A stretch of 64,000 nucleotides of DNA from Mycobacterium syngnathidarum (GCF_001942625.1 NZ_MLCL01000024.1:1-64000); one strand, 5' to 3'. Counted from the stretch's first letter, positions 8,601 to 18,482 are shown. A program made the numbers and translations. The notes: generated from the letters alone by a model not told the origin.

Positions 8601-11600
8601 ACCGGGCACGGCAGTAGAAGCGCCGCGGCATCTTCTCCTTCAACGTCACCTGCCCGTACCGCAGCGGCAGGAACAGGTCATTCACGCCCTGCTCAGCCGC
8701 CAGAAGCGCGGGGAACGCGGGGAAGGCGACACCGGTGCACAAGTCCATCAGGACCGGGTGCATCGGCTCGGTGCCGAGTTGGTCGGCGAGTTCCTCGCCG
8801 ACCAGGATGTCGCCGATCGCCTCGCCTTCGCCGAGCCACAACGACTTCAGCGAACCGGACCACGTCGGACCCCAGGCCAGTTCCAGATCGGCGAAGGTCT
8901 CGAACAACTCCTGCGGACGCATGCGTTCGAGGCGCTCGATCGCTTCGTCGACCGGATCCGACTCATCGGGGGCCTGCTCTTCGGAGAGCCCGGCGAGCAC
9001 CGTGCCTTCGGCATTCAATGACCAATCGGCGCCACGCTCCCCGTACGGGCGGCTGTGTACCTGGAACTTCCAGCCGTCACCCTCGTCCAGCGGGTGCAAC
9101 GTCAATTGCACCTCGCGAGAACTCTTCTCGGGCAGGATGATCGGCTCGTAGAAGAAGACATCCTTGGCATGCGCGGGGGTACCGACCGCGGCCAGCGCCA
9201 TCGCGGCGTATGTCGCTCCGGGGACCACCACGGTGCCGTAGATGACGTGGTCGGACAGCCAGGGCTGCGATTTGACCGACAACCGGCTGGTGTAGACCGA
9301 ATCGCCGGAGGCGAGGTCCTTTCCACTGCCGAGGATCCCCGATCCCACGGCACCGTTGACATCAGCGGTGATTCCGGTGCCCTTGGGCCAGAAGCGACGT
9401 CGCTGGAACGGGTAGGTCGGCAACTCGAGTCGCCGCCTGGGCCCGCGATGCAGGGCGCCGAAATCGGGCCGGTGACCGCCGACGTAGGCCGAGGCCAGTG
9501 CGTCGGCGATCTGCCGCCGATCAGAGACGCCCTTCCGCATGGAGACGATCGCACGCGGCGCCGCCAAGTGTTCCGGCCAGACCTGCACCGCGGCTCCGGT
9601 CAGCACCGGTTGCGGACCGATCTCCATCAGAATCGAGCAGCCCAGCGCGGCCACTGTGCGCACGCTCTCGGCGAACTGCACCGGCTGGCGGGAATGCCTG
9701 CGCCAGTACTGGGCGTCGAGTGGGGTCTGGGCGGTGAGCACGGTGCCGGTGCGGTTGCAGACCAGCGGCATCGTGGGCTTCGCGAACTGCAACTGCCCTG
9801 CGTAGGCCTCGAATTCGTCGAGCACCGGATCGAGCAGTTCGGAGTGGAACGCGTGGCTGGTCTCCAGCCAGGTGCACCGGACCCCGTCCTCCTCGAACTT
9901 CTCGACGATCTGTTCGAGGTCGTCACCCGGCCCCGACAGCACGGTGTTGGGCCCGTTGTAGGCGCCCACCGAGACCCGCGGAAATCCACCGGCGATCTGT
10001 TCGACGTGCTTGGGGTCGGCGAATACCGCCACCATGCGCCCACCTTCGGGCAGGCTGCCGAACAGTCGTCCGCGCTCGGCCATCAGACGGGCGCCGTCTT
10101 CGAGGCTGAACACCCCGGCAACGCATGCCGCGGCGTATTGGCCGACACTGTGCCCGAGCACGACGTCGGGTTCGATCCCCCAGGACTGCCACAGCCGGGC
10201 CAGGCCCATTTCCACGGCGAAGATCGCCGGCTGCGCAAATGAGGTGTGCCGCAGTGTTTCTGCGGCCTTGCCTCCGGTTTCACGGTTGTCGGCCAGCAGC
10301 ACGTCGAGCAGTGGTTGCGGCAAGATGTCGTTGACCGCGTCCGCGCAGCGGCGGACCGTTTCGGCGAAAACGGGTTCGGTGTCGAACAACTCACGCGCCA
10401 TGCCGGCGTACTGGCTGCCCTGCCCGGTGAACAGCCACGCCGTCATCGGGTGATGCGGGCGCTCGCCCCGTACCACACCGTGCCGCAGTCGGTTCTCGGC
10501 CAGTTCGGCCAGCCCTGCACGGGCCTCGGCGACCGAATCCACGACCAGAGCGGCGCGATGTTCGAAGTGCGAACGGCCCGTCCCGGCAGTGAGGCACAGG
10601 TCGGCGAGATCCGCGTCGGGGTGGTTGCCCAGCCAGGTTTCGTACCGCTGGGCCAATGCCGCCAGCGCTTCGGGCGACCGGGCGGACAGGGCCAGCACCT
10701 CTACCTGCTTGGGCTGCTTTTCCATTGCTGCACCGTTGTTTTCCGGTGCCACCCCCTCGGCGAGATCCCCGCCGGTCTGGTGCTCATCAGCGGGCGCGGC
10801 CTCGGGCGCCGGTGACGGGGCTTCTTCGACCAGCACGTGGGCGTTGGTCCCGGTGAATCCGAAGGAGCTCACGCCGGCACGTCGCGGCCTGCCGTTGGCC
10901 TGCCACGGCATCGCTTTGTCCACCACCTGTACGGGCAGCGAATCCCACGGGATGTGCGGTGACGGATTCTCGAAATGCAGGCTCTGCGGCAGAGTTTCGT
11001 GCTGCAGCGACAGCACCACCTTGATCAGGCCGGCTGCCCCGGAGGCCGACTCGGTGTGGCCGATGTTGGTCTTCACCGACCCCATCAGCAAGGGTCGGTC
11101 GGCATCACGCGAGCCGCCGTAGGCAGCCGCGGCCGCCTGCACTTCGATGGGATCACCCAGCGGGGTCCCGGTTCCGTGTGCCTCGAGGTAGTCGACATCG
11201 CCTCCGTTCAGGCCGGCCCGGGCCAGCACGGTACCGATGAGGCGTTGCTGGGCACCGCCATTGGGCACGGTCAGGCCGCTCGAAGCGCCGTCCTGGTTGA
11301 CCCCGCTGCCCGGGATGACCGCGCAGATCCGATCGCCGTCGCGCTGCGCGTCGCTCAGCCGCTTGAGGACCAGGATTCCGCAGCCTTCACTGCGGACGTA
11401 GCCGTCGGCGGACGCGTCGAACGTCTTGCACCGCCCGACCGGCGAGAGCATCCGGGCGCGGGACGCGGCGACCACGGTCACCGGAGACAGCAGGACGTTC
11501 ACGCCGCCTGCCACTGCCATGTCGCAATCGCCGGATTGCAGTGCCTGGCAGGCCTGGTGGACGGCGACCAACGCCGAGCTGCACGCGGTGTCGACTGCCA

Positions 11601-14600
11601 CCGCGGGCCCCTCGAGCCCGAGCGCGAAGGCGACGCGGCCCGAAATGGCGTTGAGCGCGTTGCCGGTGATGAAGTGCGGCTCGATCTTGTCGATCGGCTC
11701 TGCTGACAGCAGGTGCGCGTACTCGTTGGCGGCCACACCCACGAACACACCGGTTCGGCTGCCGCGTAGGCGCTCAGGTGAATGCCCGGCTCTTTCCAGG
11801 CCTTCCCACACCGTTTCGAGGACCAGTCGCTGCTGCGGTTCGATCCAAACTGCCTCGCGCGGAGAGATGCCGAAGAACTCAGGATCGAATCCGTCGATGC
11901 CGTCGAGGAACCCGCCGTGGCGCGTGTAGGTCTTCCCGGGCGCGTCCGGGTCCGGGTCGAAGAACTCGTCGATGTCGAAGCGTTCCTCCGGCACTTCCCG
12001 GATCGCGTCGACGCCACCGGACAGCACGTCCCAGAACGCTTCGGGGTTCGGTGCGCCGGGGAACCGGCACGACACCGCGACCACGGCGATCGGGTCGTCG
12101 GTGCGCGTCGCGGCCACCGATGCGGTTGTCGGGTCGGACTTCTGCTCGGCCAGTCCGAGTACCTCGCCGAGCAGGTAGTCGGCCACGTCGGATATCCGGG
12201 GATGGTCCATCACCACGGTGACCGGGATTTCCTTGCCCACGCCCTGTTCCATGCGGCGGCGCAATTCGACGGCCATCAGTGAGTCCATGCCCAGGTCGAA
12301 GAACCCGGCGTCCTCACGGATTTCGCCGGCATCGACGCGGGTCACTTCGGCGACGGAGTCGCGCAGGTAATCCGTCAGGAGCTTCTTACGTTGCTGCACC
12401 GGGGCATTCGTGAGCTGCTCGACCAGCTTGGTCTTGCCGGATGCGGTGACCGGCGACGCCGTGCCCGACTGGGCGGGCAGTTCACCTTCCAGCTCTGCCA
12501 GGAATCCCCGCCGGCCCGCCTGCTGGAACAGCGGCAGGAATCGGGACCAGTCGATACGCGCGATCACTCCCTGCGCGGGGCCGTGCGCCGAAGAGGCCGC
12601 CACCACATCGGCCAGGCCGGCCAGTGCGTCGGACGGCGACAGCGGCTTGATTCCGCGTTGCTCGAGCCGGGCACGGGATTCCGCGTCGGCCATACCTGCC
12701 GACCAGGGACCGAAGTTGACGCTGGTGCCGGCGATGCCCTGATTGCGCAGGCGCCAGGCCAGCCCGTCCAGGAACGCGTTCGCCGCGCTGTACGCGGTCT
12801 GACCGAACCCGCCCCACACCGATGCGATCGAGGACGTGCTGATGAAGAAATCGAGGTTGTCGTCGGCCGTGGCTTCACTCAGATGCCAGGCGCCCCAGAC
12901 CTTCCCGGCGAAGACCCGGTCCACCTCGGCGTCGTCGAGCTCGCTCAGCGGAGTGGTGCCGTTCTCACCCGCGGCGTGCACGATGCCCGCGAGCGGCGGC
13001 AGCTCAGCCCGCACACTGGTCAGAAGGCGTGCGACGTCGTGGGCGTCGGCGACATCGGCCGTGGCGACCCGGATTTCGCAGCCGTGCTGGGAGCACAGTG
13101 CGTCGATGTGTTTCTGAGCGGCCTCACTTGGCTGGCGGCGACTGGTCAGCACCAACTGCTTGGCACCGTGCGCGGCCAGGTAGCCGGCGACCTCGAGTCC
13201 GATGGAGCCGAGCCCCCCGGTCACCAGATAGGTTGCGGTATCGCGCAATTCCAGCGGCTTGCCGCTCGGCAGATCCTGTGGTCGCACCAGCCGGGGCACG
13301 TAGACGTCTTGACCGCGCAGCGCGATCTGGTCTTCCTTGACCGCCGATTCGGATCCCGTCGTGATGCGGTTGAGCAGCGTGGACCATTCGCCGGACGTGA
13401 CGTCGGACAGATCGGCCAGACCACCCCACAGTTGAGGAAGCTCAAGGGCCGCGGCGCGGCCGAATCCCCACAGGGCGCTCTGCTCGGGTGTCACGGTGTC
13501 CGCGTCGGTGACGCACTGTGCTCCGCGGGTGACGAGCCAGATGGGTGCCCTGAGATCAGCGGCGACCGCCGCGCGGAAGAGTCGCCGCGTTCCGGCCAGG
13601 ATCTGGTGTTGCATGCGCAGCAACGACCGCATCGAGGGGACACCGTCGGAGTCCACCGCGGCGACGTGGATGATCCGCGTCGTCGAATCGCCTGCCGCCG
13701 CGACGCGCAACGTGTCTGCGAGCTGCTCCTCGTCGGTGTCCGATGCCGGCAGTCCGAGGATCCGGTATTGCTGTCCGCGTGCGGTGAGTGCCTCGACCAG
13801 GGGTTTGACGGCTTCGGATTCCTCGCCGATGAGGATCCAGGAGCTATCGGCGGCGTCGGATCCGGACAGCGGTGTGAGGGCTTTGTCCCAGCGGAACTCG
13901 TAGCGGTCGTCCGTGATGGACTGCGTCGAGCGTTGCTGATTGTGCTGCGCGGCAAGCTTGGTCAGTACCGCCCGGGTTTGATCGTCGTCGCCTGCGCCAC
14001 CGAGCAGGGCCGCGAGCTCTTCGATGCGGCCGTCCTCGAGAAGGCGGACTGCCTGGGTGCGGGCGGCCACGTGCTGTTGCTGGTTCGGCTCTTCCCGGTT
14101 GTCGCGGTACCAGTACTGGCGGTGCTCGAACGGGTAGGTCGGCAGGTCGAGCTTTCGCGCGTGCGGCTGCCGGAAGGCGCCGAACTCGGGCAGGTGGCCC
14201 AACACGTATGCATCGGCCACGGCTTCGGTGATCTGCCGATGGTCGGCGGTGTTCGGCCGCAACGAGGCGATCACCCGCGGTGCGGTGGCCGGGTCGGGCC
14301 ACGCGCCGAGGGCCGTTGCGGTGAGCACGGGGCGGGGACCGATCTCCAGCAGCACCTTGCAGTTCAGATCGGCCAGGGTGCGCACGCTCTTGGCGAACTC
14401 CACCGGTTGGCGCGCGTGACGGCGCCAGTACGCGCCATCCATCTTGACGCTGCGTCCCAGCGCGGCGCCGGTGCGGTTGTCGATCAGAATCCGTTGTGGT
14501 GCTTGAAAAGTGAACTGGTTTGCGTATGCCTCGAACTCGTCGAGGATCGGCTCGAGCAACGCCGAGTGGAATGCGTGGCTGGTCTCCAGCCAGTCGCACC

Positions 14601-16788
14601 GGATTCCGTCGGCGGCCAATCCGGCCACCGCTTTCTCCAGGTCCGCGACCGGTCCGGACAGCACGGTGTTGGCACCGTTGTACGCCGCCACCGACAGCGT
14701 GGGGTACTCGTCGGTGAGGCTTTCGACCCGTTCGGCCGCGGTGAACACCGCCACCATCCGGCCACCTGCGGGAAGGCTGCCGAAGAGGCGGCCGCGTTCG
14801 GCCATCAGCTTGGCGCCGTCTTCGAGGCCGACCACTCCCGCGACGCAGGCCGCCGAGTACTGACCGACGCTGTGACCGAGCACCACGTCCGGTTCGATTC
14901 CCCAGGACTGCCAGAGCCGCGCCAAGCCCATTCCCAGGGCGAACAGCGCCGGCTGGGCGTAGGACGTCTGCCGTAACGTCTCTTCGGCACCGGGGCTGTC
15001 CAGGTCGAAAATGACGTCCAGCAAAGGCTTTTCGAGCATGTCGGCGACCGCGGCCGCACACCGGTCCAGGGTTTCGGCGAACACGGGTTCGGTGTCGTAC
15101 AACTCGCGGGCCATGCCGGGGTACTGGCTGCCCTGACCGGTGAACAGCCAGGCCGTCTTGGGGGTGTCATGAGATTCCCCGCGGACCAGGCCGGGGGCCG
15201 GGCGGTCGTCTGCCAGCGCCCCGAGGAGTTCGACCGCGGCGTCTCGGGAATTGACCACCAGCGCGGCGCGGTGTTCCAGGTGTGCTCGTCCGACTCCGGC
15301 GGTCAGGCACACGTCGGCCAAGGTGGCTTCCGGGTGCGCGGTCAACCAGCTGCGGTACTGGTCAGCGAGCTGCACGAGGGCCCCGGGCGTGCGCGCCGAC
15401 AGCGGAAGGATGCTGAATCGCCTGTCCTCGGACACTCCGGCCGCCTCAGGCACGACCACCGGAGTCGGTTCGGGCGCTTCTTCGAGGATGACGTGCGCAT
15501 TGGTGCCGGCGAACCCGAACGAGCTGACGCCTGCGATGCGAGGTTGACCGTTGCGTTCCCACGGCCGCGAATCCTTGACGACCTCGACTGCCAGCCGGTC
15601 CCACGGAATGTGCGGCGATGGGTTTTCGAAGTGCAGGTGCTTGGGTAACGTCTCGTTTTCGAGCGACAGGATCACCTTGATGACGCCGGCGATCCCGGCG
15701 GCTGCTTCCAGGTGCCCGATGTTCGTCTTCGCTGAGCCGATCAGCAGGGGTCGCTCGGCGTCGCGCCCGGATCCGAGCACTGCACCGGCGGCCTGGGCCT
15801 CGATCGGATCACCCAGTGACGTTCCGGTGCCGTGTGCTTCCAGGTAACCGACTTCGCTGGGTTCGACGCCCGCACGTTTCAGGGCGGCGGCGATAACCCG
15901 TTGTTGTGCTACACCATTCGGCACGGTCAGCCCGCCGGATGCGCCGTCCTGGTTGATTGCGCTGCCGCGAATCACGGCTCGAATCTGGTCACCGTCGCGG
16001 ACCGCGTCGTCGAGTCGTTTGATGACGATGACGCCGCAGCCCTCGCCGCGCACATAGCCGTCGGCGGCGGCGTCGAATGTCTTGCAGCGGCCGTCGGGTG
16101 CCAGCATGTGCGCGCTCGAGAAGGTGATCATGGTGGCCGGAGTGAGCAGGACATTCGCCCCACCGGCCAGCGCGAGATCGCACTCGCCAAGGCTCAGCGC
16201 CTGGCACGCCTGGTGGATTGCCACCAGCGATGAGCTGCACGCCGTGTCGACCGCGACCGACGGACCCTGCAAGCCCAACCGATAGCTGATCCGCCCCGCT
16301 GCCGCGGCATTGGAGGTCCCGATGGCCATGTAGGCCTCGATCTCGGGGTACGTCAGCTCGTCAGACGCCATTCCCAGGTAGTCGTGGGTGGCCAGGCCGA
16401 CGAAGACACCGGTGTTGGTGTCGGCCAAAGCTGTTGGTGCCGTGCCGGAATGCTCGACGGCGCGCCACGAAGTCTCAAGCAGAAGTCGATGTTGAGGGTC
16501 CATCAAGCGGACCTCGCGGGTCGACATCCCGAAGAACGGTGCGTCGAACCCGGTTACGTCGTCGACGAACCCGGCGCGCCGCGTGACGACCTTGCCGGGC
16601 GAGCCCGGTTCCGGGTCGAAGAACTCGTCGGCGTCCCAGCGGTCCTGGGGTATCTCCGAGACCGCGTCGCGGCCTTCGCGCAACACGTCCCAGAACGCTT
16701 CGGCGTCCGGAGCGCCGGGAAAACGCGCCGCATAGCCGATTACGGCAAAGCGAGGGGTGGTTTCGGTCGGATGGTCGGCGATTCCCAT
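5671..16788 (-). CDS. pks: Bimodular type I polyketide synthase of the TPP locus
   Basis: A 3705-residue cytoplasmic PKS. Order of domains (approximate residues): KS 10-435 (Cys184), AT 546-820 (Ser640), KR 1188-1380, ACP (Ser about 1502); KS 1568-1985 (Cys about 1737), AT 2117-2400 (Ser about 2213), DH about 2500-2770 (HVIYGTVVVP), ER about 3010-3300, KR 3320-3490, ACP (Ser about 3623). Both AT domains carry HAFH, the malonyl-CoA signature. Module 1 has no DH or ER: the AT-KR linker looks like the KR structural subdomain only. There is no thioesterase; an Ala/Pro/Glu tail ends the protein. Start 16788 has AAGGAG nine bases upstream. The architecture and neighbours match the PKS that makes phleic acids for trehalose polyphleates (MSMEG_0408 type). 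It is divergent from papA3. Confidence 0.93.
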   Translation of the reverse strand: MGIADHPTETTPRFAVIGYAARFPGAPDAEAFWDVLREGRDAVSEIPQDRWDADEFFDPEPGSPGKVVTRRAGFVDDVTGFDAPFFGMSTREVRLMDPQHRLLLETSWRAVEHSGTAPTALADTNTGVFVGLATHDYLGMASDELTYPEIEAYMAIGTSNAAAAGRISYRLGLQGPSVAVDTACSSSLVAIHQACQALSLGECDLALAGGANVLLTPATMITFSSAHMLAPDGRCKTFDAAADGYVRGEGCGVIVIKRLDDAVRDGDQIRAVIRGSAINQDGASGGLTVPNGVAQQRVIAAALKRAGVEPSEVGYLEAHGTGTSLGDPIEAQAAGAVLGSGRDAERPLLIGSAKTNIGHLEAAAGIAGVIKVILSLENETLPKHLHFENPSPHIPWDRLAVEVVKDSRPWERNGQPRIAGVSSFGFAGTNAHVILEEAPEPTPVVVPEAAGVSEDRRFSILPLSARTPGALVQLADQYRSWLTAHPEATLADVCLTAGVGRAHLEHRAALVVNSRDAAVELLGALADDRPAPGLVRGESHDTPKTAWLFTGQGSQYPGMARELYDTEPVFAETLDRCAAAVADMLEKPLLDVIFDLDSPGAEETLRQTSYAQPALFALGMGLARLWQSWGIEPDVVLGHSVGQYSAACVAGVVGLEDGAKLMAERGRLFGSLPAGGRMVAVFTAAERVESLTDEYPTLSVAAYNGANTVLSGPVADLEKAVAGLAADGIRCDWLETSHAFHSALLEPILDEFEAYANQFTFQAPQRILIDNRTGAALGRSVKMDGAYWRRHARQPVEFAKSVRTLADLNCKVLLEIGPRPVLTATALGAWPDPATAPRVIASLRPNTADHRQITEAVADAYVLGHLPEFGAFRQPHARKLDLPTYPFEHRQYWYRDNREEPNQQQHVAARTQAVRLLEDGRIEELAALLGGAGDDDQTRAVLTKLAAQHNQQRSTQSITDDRYEFRWDKALTPLSGSDAADSSWILIGEESEAVKPLVEALTARGQQYRILGLPASDTDEEQLADTLRVAAAGDSTTRIIHVAAVDSDGVPSMRSLLRMQHQILAGTRRLFRAAVAADLRAPIWLVTRGAQCVTDADTVTPEQSALWGFGRAAALELPQLWGGLADLSDVTSGEWSTLLNRITTGSESAVKEDQIALRGQDVYVPRLVRPQDLPSGKPLELRDTATYLVTGGLGSIGLEVAGYLAAHGAKQLVLTSRRQPSEAAQKHIDALCSQHGCEIRVATADVADAHDVARLLTSVRAELPPLAGIVHAAGENGTTPLSELDDAEVDRVFAGKVWGAWHLSEATADDNLDFFISTSSIASVWGGFGQTAYSAANAFLDGLAWRLRNQGIAGTSVNFGPWSAGMADAESRARLEQRGIKPLSPSDALAGLADVVAASSAHGPAQGVIARIDWSRFLPLFQQAGRRGFLAELEGELPAQSGTASPVTASGKTKLVEQLTNAPVQQRKKLLTDYLRDSVAEVTRVDAGEIREDAGFFDLGMDSLMAVELRRRMEQGVGKEIPVTVVMDHPRISDVADYLLGEVLGLAEQKSDPTTASVAATRTDDPIAVVAVSCRFPGAPNPEAFWDVLSGGVDAIREVPEERFDIDEFFDPDPDAPGKTYTRHGGFLDGIDGFDPEFFGISPREAVWIEPQQRLVLETVWEGLERAGHSPERLRGSRTGVFVGVAANEYAHLLSAEPIDKIEPHFITGNALNAISGRVAFALGLEGPAVAVDTACSSALVAVHQACQALQSGDCDMAVAGGVNVLLSPVTVVAASRARMLSPVGRCKTFDASADGYVRSEGCGILVLKRLSDAQRDGDRICAVIPGSGVNQDGASSGLTVPNGGAQQRLIGTVLARAGLNGGDVDYLEAHGTGTPLGDPIEVQAAAAAYGGSRDADRPLLMGSVKTNIGHTESASGAAGLIKVVLSLQHETLPQSLHFENPSPHIPWDSLPVQVVDKAMPWQANGRPRRAGVSSFGFTGTNAHVLVEEAPSPAPEAAPADEHQTGGDLAEGVAPENNGAAMEKQPKQVEVLALSARSPEALAALAQRYETWLGNHPDADLADLCLTAGTGRSHFEHRAALVVDSVAEARAGLAELAENRLRHGVVRGERPHHPMTAWLFTGQGSQYAGMARELFDTEPVFAETVRRCADAVNDILPQPLLDVLLADNRETGGKAAETLRHTSFAQPAIFAVEMGLARLWQSWGIEPDVVLGHSVGQYAAACVAGVFSLEDGARLMAERGRLFGSLPEGGRMVAVFADPKHVEQIAGGFPRVSVGAYNGPNTVLSGPGDDLEQIVEKFEEDGVRCTWLETSHAFHSELLDPVLDEFEAYAGQLQFAKPTMPLVCNRTGTVLTAQTPLDAQYWRRHSRQPVQFAESVRTVAALGCSILMEIGPQPVLTGAAVQVWPEHLAAPRAIVSMRKGVSDRRQIADALASAYVGGHRPDFGALHRGPRRRLELPTYPFQRRRFWPKGTGITADVNGAVGSGILGSGKDLASGDSVYTSRLSVKSQPWLSDHVIYGTVVVPGATYAAMALAAVGTPAHAKDVFFYEPIILPEKSSREVQLTLHPLDEGDGWKFQVHSRPYGERGADWSLNAEGTVLAGLSEEQAPDESDPVDEAIERLERMRPQELFETFADLELAWGPTWSGSLKSLWLGEGEAIGDILVGEELADQLGTEPMHPVLMDLCTGVAFPAFPALLAAEQGVNDLFLPLRYGQVTLKEKMPRRFYCRARWHESALDSETQVFDLDYLDRDGRYLGGVRDFTVKRAPREALLRGLGGDATRLLYTLGWHEVPVPPAAEDAAENASGTWLIAGFDELAAKVPGCIPFDHSTDPELLGQVLTQAKERGLPFSGVIWRATAAGAEESSADRQARLETEIANLLSAVHTVQGGEVKLPGGLWIVTERAVATESGEPVDPVQAALWGFGRTTINEEPALRAKLVDTDGSGEAVQALANLLVTPVEEPEIAVRQGKLLASRLLPWARSGHLTVPRGNDYVLAPTERGAIDNLRITEKEVPAPDEGYVQVRVEAAGLNFRDVLNVLGLYPGDPGPIGGDFAGVVTQLGEGVTGVEVGQRVYGSMQGAFSSRFNVPAQFLAPIPDGVSAVEAATIPAAALTVRLSFDWAQLKPGDKVLIHAASGGVGLAAVQMAQQCGAEVYATASTFKRATLRNLGVKYVYDSRTTDFADQILADTDGAGVDVVLNSLTSEGFIEATLKATARNGRFAEIAKRDIWSAEQMAEARPDVSYEIVALDTVMFTEPDRIRDLLTEVSDGLAKGVWKPLPAEIYPLTEARTAFRRMQQARHIGKIVCQLPNPLAPQPDRTYLITGGLGAIGLHTASCLAQRGAGDIVLTSRCAPDPDAQRLIDEITERNKTRIHVFTADVGEEAEVAKLLERIRAELPPLAGIAHLAGVLDDALLGQQSVERFRTTLAAKAFGAAYLDRLTKDDDLDFFIVSSSVSSLFGSPGQSNYATANALLDGLIAQRRAHGLPATGINFGPWGQGGMASSEAATANISAQGLIPLEPSAALAALGEVVANGTGQATVLKANWQRAAKVLGSQRPPILDLVLPSAVGEVVGDSEVLKQLLEIPVPQRAGFVTEFLQKEVQNFLRLASPPAATSRFLDLGTDSLMAIELRNRLHSQFGGKFTLNATAVFDYPTIGGLAEYLVAQLPDAEPAEASTEASAEAPAEPAEAPAEPVEAPAEPAEAAAD
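5687..5749. repeat. 21-bp tandem repeat in the PKS C-terminal tail
   Basis: Three adjacent 21-base units (5687-5707, 5708-5728, 5729-5749) encode a seven-residue Glu-Ala-Pro-Ala-Glu-Pro-like repeat. Units one and three are identical; the middle one differs at four positions. The tail begins after the last ACP and is probably a flexible linker. Confidence 0.8.
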
Positions 16789-17009
16789 GCCGTTGTACTC
16801 CTTGCATCGGCGGTCACACGGTGACTGCGCGGGACATTTATCGCACGCGAAAATTGTCCGCCCCCCGACGGCACTACGCACTATGTCAGACGAACCTGTG
16901 ACGTGTGGTGCCTAGGGTGTGGCCTCAGGTGGGGTGGGCAGTTGCCGGGGGGCCGGGGGTATGTTGGGCAAGATCACGGCCATTGCGGCCAAACTGGGAG
17001 GGCAACGCT
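16789..17009. promoter_or_regulatory. Divergent pks/papA3 control region
   Basis: This 221-base gap should hold both promoters of the TPP locus. For papA3, TATGTT (16960-16965) is a reasonable -10; TAGGGT (16913-16918) is another. Toward pks, GTCAC-ACG-GTGAC (16813-16825) is a small palindrome close to the pks Shine-Dalgarno site and could be an operator. No clear -10 toward pks could be chosen. Confidence 0.45.
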
Positions 17010-18431
17010 TTGCGCATTGGCAAGATAACTGTTGGGGCACTTGAGGAATGGACGTTGAGTCCGGGCTCGGTAACTTCCTGGCATCCGACGGCAGCGGCTC
17101 AGGAAACTGCGAACCGCGCTCCACTGAGCGAGGTTCCGGTTAGCTACATGCAGAGCCAACATCTTAAGAATTACTGTGACAGAACCTCTGCGGGGCTTAA
17201 CTTCTCGCGCCAGATCATCGCCAGTTGTGAAGTGCCTGGACGGTGTGATATCGCAGCGATGGACCATGCGGTCAACTCCTACCTGCGCAGGCACGACACG
17301 TTCCGCAGTTGGTTCAAACAGACCGACGACGGCAAATTTGTTAGACATGCAATCGAAGATCCGGCGGAAATCGAGTTCATGCCGGTCGATCAGGGCCACA
17401 TGACCGTCGACGAAATACGCGATCACGTCGTGGGGATACCGAACCCACTGGAGTGGGGCTGCTTCACTTTCGGCATTATTCAGAACGAGAATCATTTCAC
17501 GTTCTTTGCCGCCATGGATCACGTGCACGGTGACGCCACCTTGATCGGCACGACGATGATGGAAGCCAATGGCATGTATTCGGCGATGAGCGGCAGTGGC
17601 CAGGCACTCGAGCTGCCGGAAGCGGGAAGCTTCGACGATTTCTGTGTCCGCGAACGCGAGTACACGTCGGCCCTGACGCTGGATTCGGCAGGTGTGCGCG
17701 CATGGATCGAGTTCGCCGAGAACAATCGTGATGGTTTCCCGGAATTCCCACTGCCGCTTGGTAATCCGGACAAGTCATTGAGCAGTGCCTGGAGTTCTCA
17801 GGTTTTGATGGACACACCGCAGACGGAGCGCTTCGATGCGGCATGTGCGGCCGCGGGCGCCCGTTTCGTCGGCGGATTGTTTGCCTGCCTTGGTCTGGTC
17901 GAGCATGAGTTCACCGGTGCACTCACCTATTACGGTCTCACGCCGAGAGATTCGCGTACGGCGGGCGACAATTTCATGACGCAAGGGTGGTTTACCGGCC
18001 TGATCCCGATTGTCGTACCCGTCGCGGCGACCTCTTTCAGCGACGCCGCCGGCGCGGCTCAGGCGTCATTCGATTCGGGTCTGGACATGGCGAGGGTGCC
18101 GTACTACCGCGTGTTGGAGTTGGCGCCGTGGTTGAACTGGCCGCAGCCGAACTTCCCGGTTTCCAATTTCCTGCACGGCGGTGCAGCACCGCTCAACGCT
18201 ATCCTCGCTGCAGGCGATCTGGGCCTCGCGAACAACATCGGGATGTACCCGGACAATCGGTTCTCGTACCAATTGACGATCTACATCTTCAGGTACGGCG
18301 AGGGCACGGTGATGGCGATCATGCATCCGGACAATGCGGTCGCCAAGAAATCGGTCACGCGGTACATGGACGCAATGAGGTCGGTGGCTTCGCGGGTTGC
18401 TGACAGCGGGCACTGGGGGCGCGTCGCGTAG
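17010..18431 (+). CDS. papA3: Trehalose acyltransferase PapA3
   Basis: A 473-residue polyketide-associated acyltransferase of the condensation-domain superfamily. It carries the catalytic HxxxD as HVHGD (about residues 171-175) and the second-half motif YYGLTPRDSRTAGD (about 310). It aligns from its first residues (RIGKITVGALEEW) with M. tuberculosis PapA3, and ends similarly. I use a TTG start at 17010 with GGGAGG eight bases upstream; the longer reading from 16905 adds a Trp/Gly/Pro-rich stretch foreign to the family. In the TPP pathway PapA3 transfers acyl chains, including the PKS product, to trehalose, giving a diacyltrehalose-type intermediate. It works on the cytoplasmic side, before MmpL10 export. 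The gene is followed after 51 bases by mmpL10, in the same operon. Confidence 0.92.
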   Translation: MRIGKITVGALEEWTLSPGSVTSWHPTAAAQETANRAPLSEVPVSYMQSQHLKNYCDRTSAGLNFSRQIIASCEVPGRCDIAAMDHAVNSYLRRHDTFRSWFKQTDDGKFVRHAIEDPAEIEFMPVDQGHMTVDEIRDHVVGIPNPLEWGCFTFGIIQNENHFTFFAAMDHVHGDATLIGTTMMEANGMYSAMSGSGQALELPEAGSFDDFCVREREYTSALTLDSAGVRAWIEFAENNRDGFPEFPLPLGNPDKSLSSAWSSQVLMDTPQTERFDAACAAAGARFVGGLFACLGLVEHEFTGALTYYGLTPRDSRTAGDNFMTQGWFTGLIPIVVPVAATSFSDAAGAAQASFDSGLDMARVPYYRVLELAPWLNWPQPNFPVSNFLHGGAAPLNAILAAGDLGLANNIGMYPDNRFSYQLTIYIFRYGEGTVMAIMHPDNAVAKKSVTRYMDAMRSVASRVADSGHWGRVA

Positions 18432-18482
18432 CGGCGAGCAAATCGATGCGATGCGCAACTTGGGCGCGAGGGTGAGGACGAG

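Noticed and set aside
12391..14976. Long plus-strand reading frames (up to 861 codons) inside the PKS gene
   Set aside because: These are antisense shadows caused by high GC; the products are Arg/Gly/His-rich with no family motif and no ribosome site.
16789..16881. Cys-rich N-terminal extension of the PKS from an in-frame GTG at 16881
   Set aside because: The extra 31 residues do not resemble the start of a KS domain, and AAGGAG supports the ATG at 16788.
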